A stretch of DNA of 17,538 bases. Source: Flavobacteriaceae bacterium UBA2765. Lineage in GTDB: Bacteria > Bacteroidota > Bacteroidia > Flavobacteriales > Flavobacteriaceae. This document shows, piece by piece, positions 14,465 through 17,538 of this stretch; positions within the stretch are counted from its first letter, which is position 1; every line of letters begins with the position of its first letter. Below the pieces are notes generated by a model. The model ran no database searches, had not been told where the DNA came from, and saw only the letters and a program-made list of their open reading frames with translations. The DNA lies in NCBI GenBank assembly GCA_002352665.1, contig DEIV01000036.1, forward strand, positions 1 through 17,538, read 5' to 3'. Both the position numbers and the translations under genes were made by a program.

Positions 14465-14824
14465 ATGAATCATGCAAAAAGTATATTGATATTTTTAATT
14501 GTTCTTGCAGTATCGTGCAATAAAAACTACACTTATGTTGAAGAAGGTATCAAACACTCGCTGTCAACAGGAGATAAAAGAATTGAAAAAACAGAAATAA
14601 TCAAATCCAAATCAGATTCATTAGCATATTTAATGTCTTATGAGCAATTTATAAAAAGTAAAGAGGTGGAAAGACGTATGATAAAAATGCTTGGCAGGTC
14701 AAATTACACCCCTGAAGAATTTACTCTTTATAATAGTAGTAAGGGAGTTATAAAGGAGAGTGATTTTTCTGATATAGACTCTATAAAAAAAGAAATTGAA
14801 AATAAGATTTATAGCTTAAATTAA
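14465..14824 (+). CDS. Small putative lipoprotein, unknown function
   Basis: The 119-residue product starts MNHAK and has a hydrophobic signal segment (about 6-16) ending in LAVSC, with C18 as the probable lipidated cysteine; the rest is hydrophilic, Lys/Ser/Glu-rich and mainly helical, with an RRMIKMLG segment in the middle. It would be attached to a membrane facing the periplasm. The residues after the Cys (NKNYTYVEE) are not a strong surface-export signal. A longer reading from TTG at 14435 begins upstream of the predicted transcription start and would spoil the signal peptide, so I prefer ATG 14465. Four bases separate it from the next gene, so the two are probably co-transcribed. No family recognised. 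Confidence 0.7.
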   Translation: MNHAKSILIFLIVLAVSCNKNYTYVEEGIKHSLSTGDKRIEKTEIIKSKSDSLAYLMSYEQFIKSKEVERRMIKMLGRSNYTPEEFTLYNSSKGVIKESDFSDIDSIKKEIENKIYSLN

Positions 14825-14828
14825 AAAT

Positions 14829-15527
14829 ATGACGAGAAAAGCCTCAAAATTAGAAGTTCCTAAAGAAAAGGATGAAGATAAAATATATTCAATGGTAAAA
14901 TCAACTTTAGGTTTGATTCCTGGATTTGGAGGAACAATTTCTGAAATTTTTAGTCTTATTCTGACGCAACCTATTTCAAAAAGAAGGGAAAAATGGATGG
15001 AGTTAGTTAGTGATGAATTATTAGAACTAAATAAGTCAGTCGATGAGTTTAACATAGAAAATCTTAAAATGAATAATGAATTTGTTTCATTTCTAATAGA
15101 ATCCAGTCAAATTGCACTCAAAACTCATCAAGAAGAAAAAATAAATTATTTAAAAAACTGCGTTAAGAATTTTTTAATTGATAACAATTTTAAATACGAT
15201 AAAAAGCATTCTTACTTGAGGATTGTAGACGAACTTACTCCAACTCATCTACATATTTTAATTTTCGTTTCAAATAACCAAGACTACATAATAACAAATG
15301 TGAATGGCTATCAGGAGTTATATGGTTTTTACAACAACAAAGCCTTAGATATAGACTATTTAAGAAAATGTGTAAGGGATTTAGAAAACAATTCTTTAAT
15401 AAGAATTAGTAAAGACTTTGAAGACTTAGTTGAAGGTTCAGGCTTTGTTATGACTGATGAAGGAGCACCATCCATTAAATTATTAAATACAGGAGATGAG
15501 TTTATTCAATTTATTCAAGATTCATAA
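14829..15527 (+). CDS. Protein with Gly-rich hydrophobic segment and winged-helix-like C-terminus
   Basis: Unknown function; 232 residues. Residues 24-48 are hydrophobic and glycine-rich (LGLIPGFGGTISEIFSLIL), followed at once by the charged segment QPISKRREKWM (47-57) and a helical, Glu/Leu-rich stretch to about 120. The last hundred residues (LTPTHLHILIF near 136-146, YLRKCVRDLENNSLIRIS at 177-194, then GSGFVMTDEG and LLNTGDEFIQFI) read like a winged-helix domain. From memory this two-part layout occurs in a scattered, uncharacterised bacterial family; I can give it no name. The N-terminal segment could insert in a membrane, which together with a regulatory domain suggests a possible effector. 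It follows the lipoprotein gene by four bases. A 7-base inverted repeat (15513-15519 with 15528-15534) spans its stop codon. Confidence 0.7.
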   Translation: MTRKASKLEVPKEKDEDKIYSMVKSTLGLIPGFGGTISEIFSLILTQPISKRREKWMELVSDELLELNKSVDEFNIENLKMNNEFVSFLIESSQIALKTHQEEKINYLKNCVKNFLIDNNFKYDKKHSYLRIVDELTPTHLHILIFVSNNQDYIITNVNGYQELYGFYNNKALDIDYLRKCVRDLENNSLIRISKDFEDLVEGSGFVMTDEGAPSIKLLNTGDEFIQFIQDS

Positions 15528-15554
15528 CTTGAATTAAGATGAACACAATATTAA

Positions 15555-15794
15555 ATATTGGTTAAAAATCACATCAAGAATAGAAATAAAAGATCAAATA
15601 GGTATGGTATTGATGAAAAAGTTGATTATCCTGAATTAAATACTCTTTTTTGAATATGGGAATACCTGTATCAAGGGGAAGTTGTGAAGAACTAAGATGA
15701 AAGAAAATCTTATTGACTTTGAAAATACACATTGATTTATGATGCAATAAACAGCATTATAGGTTTAATACTACAACATTTTGACGTAATATAA
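15555..15794 (+). pseudogene. Decayed gene with four in-frame stops, unknown family
   Basis: One frame stays protein-like over about 240 bases, with pieces such as RYGIDEKVDYPELNTLF, IWEYLYQGEVVKN and IYDAINSIIGLILQHFDVI, but is broken by TGA at 15651, TAA at 15693, TGA at 15714 and TGA at 15720 before a final TAA at 15792-15794. No intact start was found. The frame ends one base before the ATG of the next broken gene, as two genes of one operon would. The family is not recognised, and a chance frame in AT-rich DNA cannot be excluded. Confidence 0.45.
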
Positions 15795-15795
15795 A

Positions 15796-16033
15796 ATGAC
15801 ATTATACGAGTTTAGACTATTAGAAGTAACCGAACAATACGATTCGATTTAGAATAAAGGTGTTTTTTTAGATACCATTATTGAGAGGGATTTTAGATTT
15901 CACATTTATGCTATTAATATGTTTTTTGTTGAGGTGGTTTATGATGCTAAATAAAATAATTGAAAATAGACCATTTAAAGAAGGGCACAGGTTAGATAAA
16001 TATTCAGTTAAACTGAACACCTATTTTTACTAG
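15796..16033 (+). pseudogene. Disrupted small gene of a Bacteroidota hypothetical family
   Basis: From ATG 15796 the frame reads MTLYEFRLLEVTEQYDSI, then TAG (15850-15852), then NKGVFLDTIIERDFRFH, IYAINMFFVEVVYDAK. A one-base frame change near 15952 is needed to continue with KIIENRPFKEGHRLDKYS up to TAG 16031-16033. The pieces join into a coherent product of about 78 residues. From memory it resembles short Bacteroidota proteins of the form MTLYEF...GVF...YAI..FFVEV.Y...F..G..LDKY, whose function is unknown. One nonsense codon plus one frameshift mark it as a pseudogene, unless the assembly is at fault. Confidence 0.65.
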
Positions 16034-16181
16034 TTTATTAATTTTTTAATATATAATTCACATTTTGTATCATAAAAATGCCTAATTTTACGTTAATACT
16101 ATTCCTTATATTGTAACTTAACAATTATTCTTTCGACTGTTATAAAGAACAGTTAGACTTTAATCATATAATAATTTAATT
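16034..16181. other. Upstream region of the last two genes
   Basis: AT-rich. The only structure seen is a 6-base inverted repeat ACTGTT/AACAGT (16136-16141 with 16148-16153), about 30 bases before the start codon at 16182, which might be an operator. No match to TTG-N18-TAnnTTTG was found. Confidence 0.35.
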
Positions 16182-16415
16182 ATGCCTCGGTCATTTATTA
16201 AGAAATCCTTTAAAGTAATTGGAATCCTTGCTTTTTTTGAATCTATTTTATCTACATCAAAAGATATTGAAAAAAAAACAGAAACTGAAATAATTTCGGC
16301 TGAAGTATTAGAATTACTTAAAGACAAGGTTAAAACAGAAAAATTGAATAAAGCGGTTGAAAAGTATCAGGAATCTAATAAATGGGAGGAAACTGAACTA
16401 AATACTGTATTGTAA
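16182..16415 (+). CDS. Small helical protein, 77 residues, unknown
   Basis: The product starts MPRSFIKKSFKVIGILAFFES: a basic N-terminus and a short hydrophobic stretch (about 11-20), then a strongly charged Lys/Glu segment (about 27-70) likely to be helical or coiled coil. The hydrophobic stretch is short for a transmembrane helix but could anchor the peptide at the membrane. Its stop lies three bases before the next start, so it is almost certainly co-transcribed with the membrane protein that follows and may be its partner. No family recognised. No Shine-Dalgarno sequence, as elsewhere in this genome. Confidence 0.6.
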   Translation: MPRSFIKKSFKVIGILAFFESILSTSKDIEKKTETEIISAEVLELLKDKVKTEKLNKAVEKYQESNKWEETELNTVL

Positions 16416-16418
16416 AAA

Positions 16419-17537
16419 ATGGAGTTCACCCTTGGATTTATTACTTTATTAGTGTCCATTGTTGTACCTGGGTTACTCTTTCAAAGATTTTATTACTACG
16501 GAGAATTTTCTAAACAATTTAGTACTAAGGAAAATGTTTACAAATCAGTTTTTTACAGTATAGTACCAGGTTTTTTTATTCAAATCTTCGGGGCTTGGTT
16601 ATATTTATTCTTTAGAGGAGTCGCCAAAACTAATTCTGAAATAATCATTATTTTTAATAATATTTTGAATGGTAATTTTGTTTTAGGTTCAAATACCATT
16701 GATTTTATCAATAATAAACTACAATTATATTTACTTCATACTCTTAATATTTACATCTTATCCATCTTAATTGGGGTTGCATTCTCTAGAATAATCAGAT
16801 TATTAGAATGGGATAGAAAATATAAATTATTAAGATTTAAAAATCAGTGGTATTATATATTCAGTGGTGAAGTGCTAACCATGAATAAATTCAAATTAGC
16901 ACCCAAAATTATTGGAAAACTATATGGGGTTGATGATATAACCACCTCCTCGACTTATGCGGATATATTAATTGACACAAATGTAGGTTCTCAAAAATTA
17001 TATAGTGGTTATGTTGTGGATTATGATTTAGATAGCGAAAATATAAGTAACCTAGAGAAAATTTATTTGTTAGATGCTCATAGATATAAACACCATGAGG
17101 TAAGAGGCATGAATATTAAGGTTGAAAAAGTTAAAATTCCAGGGGACGTGTTTGTTATTTTAGCAAAGAATATTTTAAATATTAACCTTACATATGTCCC
17201 ATCACTTGCTAAGAAAAAAAATGTTCTACGAAAGAATCATAAGAAGAATTTATTTTATTTACGAGTAAATACTTTTGGACTAATAGGACAAATAATACTA
17301 TTCGGAATTATATTTTTTAAGAATATTTCCAGTTTAGAAAGTATCTTTCAATTAAATAGATTCATGATGAAAATGGAATCATATAACTTTGGATTAAGAC
17401 TATTATTATTCATTATAATAAGTCAGTTTGTTTATATTTTTCTACCTAAAAAGGAAGAAGGACGATTGTACTATAGTAAAAGAACTATATATGCTAATAT
17501 AATTATTTTAATGCTAATTAACGTGAGTTCGACATAA
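16419..17537 (+). CDS. Polytopic membrane protein with cytoplasmic beta-rich domain (possibly DUF6338-like)
   Basis: The 372-residue product has about six hydrophobic segments (about 4-22, 45-65, 102-127, 285-300, 323-342 and 357-369) and a soluble domain of roughly 150 residues between the third and fourth. Conserved-looking stretches are VVPGLLFQRFYYYGEFSKQF (15-34), LLEWDRKYKLLRFKNQW (128-144) with YYIFSGE after it, and GSQKLYSGYVVDYDLD (190-205) then IYLLDAHRY (215-223); the last two suggest a small beta-barrel or SH3-like fold. This layout recalls the DUF6338 membrane family, though that is recollection, not a search result. The TAA stop is at 17535-17537, so the gene is complete but ends abruptly after the last helix. 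It is paired with the small helical gene three bases upstream. Function unknown. Confidence 0.7.
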   Translation: MEFTLGFITLLVSIVVPGLLFQRFYYYGEFSKQFSTKENVYKSVFYSIVPGFFIQIFGAWLYLFFRGVAKTNSEIIIIFNNILNGNFVLGSNTIDFINNKLQLYLLHTLNIYILSILIGVAFSRIIRLLEWDRKYKLLRFKNQWYYIFSGEVLTMNKFKLAPKIIGKLYGVDDITTSSTYADILIDTNVGSQKLYSGYVVDYDLDSENISNLEKIYLLDAHRYKHHEVRGMNIKVEKVKIPGDVFVILAKNILNINLTYVPSLAKKKNVLRKNHKKNLFYLRVNTFGLIGQIILFGIIFFKNISSLESIFQLNRFMMKMESYNFGLRLLLFIIISQFVYIFLPKKEEGRLYYSKRTIYANIIILMLINVSST

Positions 17538-17538
17538 A

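Noticed and set aside
1..17538. tRNA, rRNA or insertion-sequence transposase genes
   Set aside because: No clover-leaf-like segment, rRNA signature or transposase motif was seen on either strand.

Overview
The window reads as a chromosomal segment of a Bacteroidota bacterium, most likely a member of the Flavobacteriaceae. The DNA is strongly AT-rich. Start codons lack Shine-Dalgarno sequences, and the clearest promoters fit the Bacteroidota sigma pattern (TTG or TTTG about 18-19 bases before TAnnTTTG). The DnaG, ClpX, trigger factor and RnfB sequences are of the Bacteroidota type. The species cannot be named from this sequence.

Bases 1-6394 are core housekeeping genes. On the minus strand lie the 5' part of dnaG (running off the left edge), clpX, clpP and tig, i.e. 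replication primase, the ClpXP protease and the trigger-factor chaperone. tig and clpX each end in an intrinsic terminator. aroA (shikimate pathway) is divergent from tig and has a good promoter.

Bases 6395-7904 are an accessory island: a REP-like hairpin repeat and a winged-helix/Fic-domain gene whose catalytic His is replaced by Gln. Upstream of the gene are four regularly spaced AGCTC half-sites. The whole unit is bounded by an 80-base imperfect direct repeat, and the outer copy still carries the last codons of a fic gene.

Bases 7905-13375 are a seven-gene minus-strand operon, transcribed rseC-like, rnfB, rnfC, rnfD, rnfG, rnfE, rnfA. It encodes a complete Rnf ferredoxin:NAD+ oxidoreductase (ion pump) plus an RseC-type membrane protein. 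Genes abut or overlap by a few bases. The leader contains nested and mutually exclusive inverted repeats.

Bases 13376-14464 are a gene-poor stretch of about 1.1 kb packed with structure: several perfect inverted repeats, a predicted promoter with an operator-like palindrome driving a 45-residue ORF, a degenerate 34-base tandem repeat with four in-phase copies, and a 14-base palindrome.

Bases 14465-17537 are accessory plus-strand genes of unknown function. First is a small lipoprotein followed four bases later by a protein with a Gly-rich hydrophobic N-terminal segment and a winged-helix-like C-terminus. Then come two adjacent decayed genes. Last is a short helical protein followed three bases later by a six-helix membrane protein with a cytoplasmic beta-rich domain. 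The pairing of genes, pseudogene debris and lack of recognisable housekeeping function suggest a variable locus, possibly related to defence or conflict; that is inference only.
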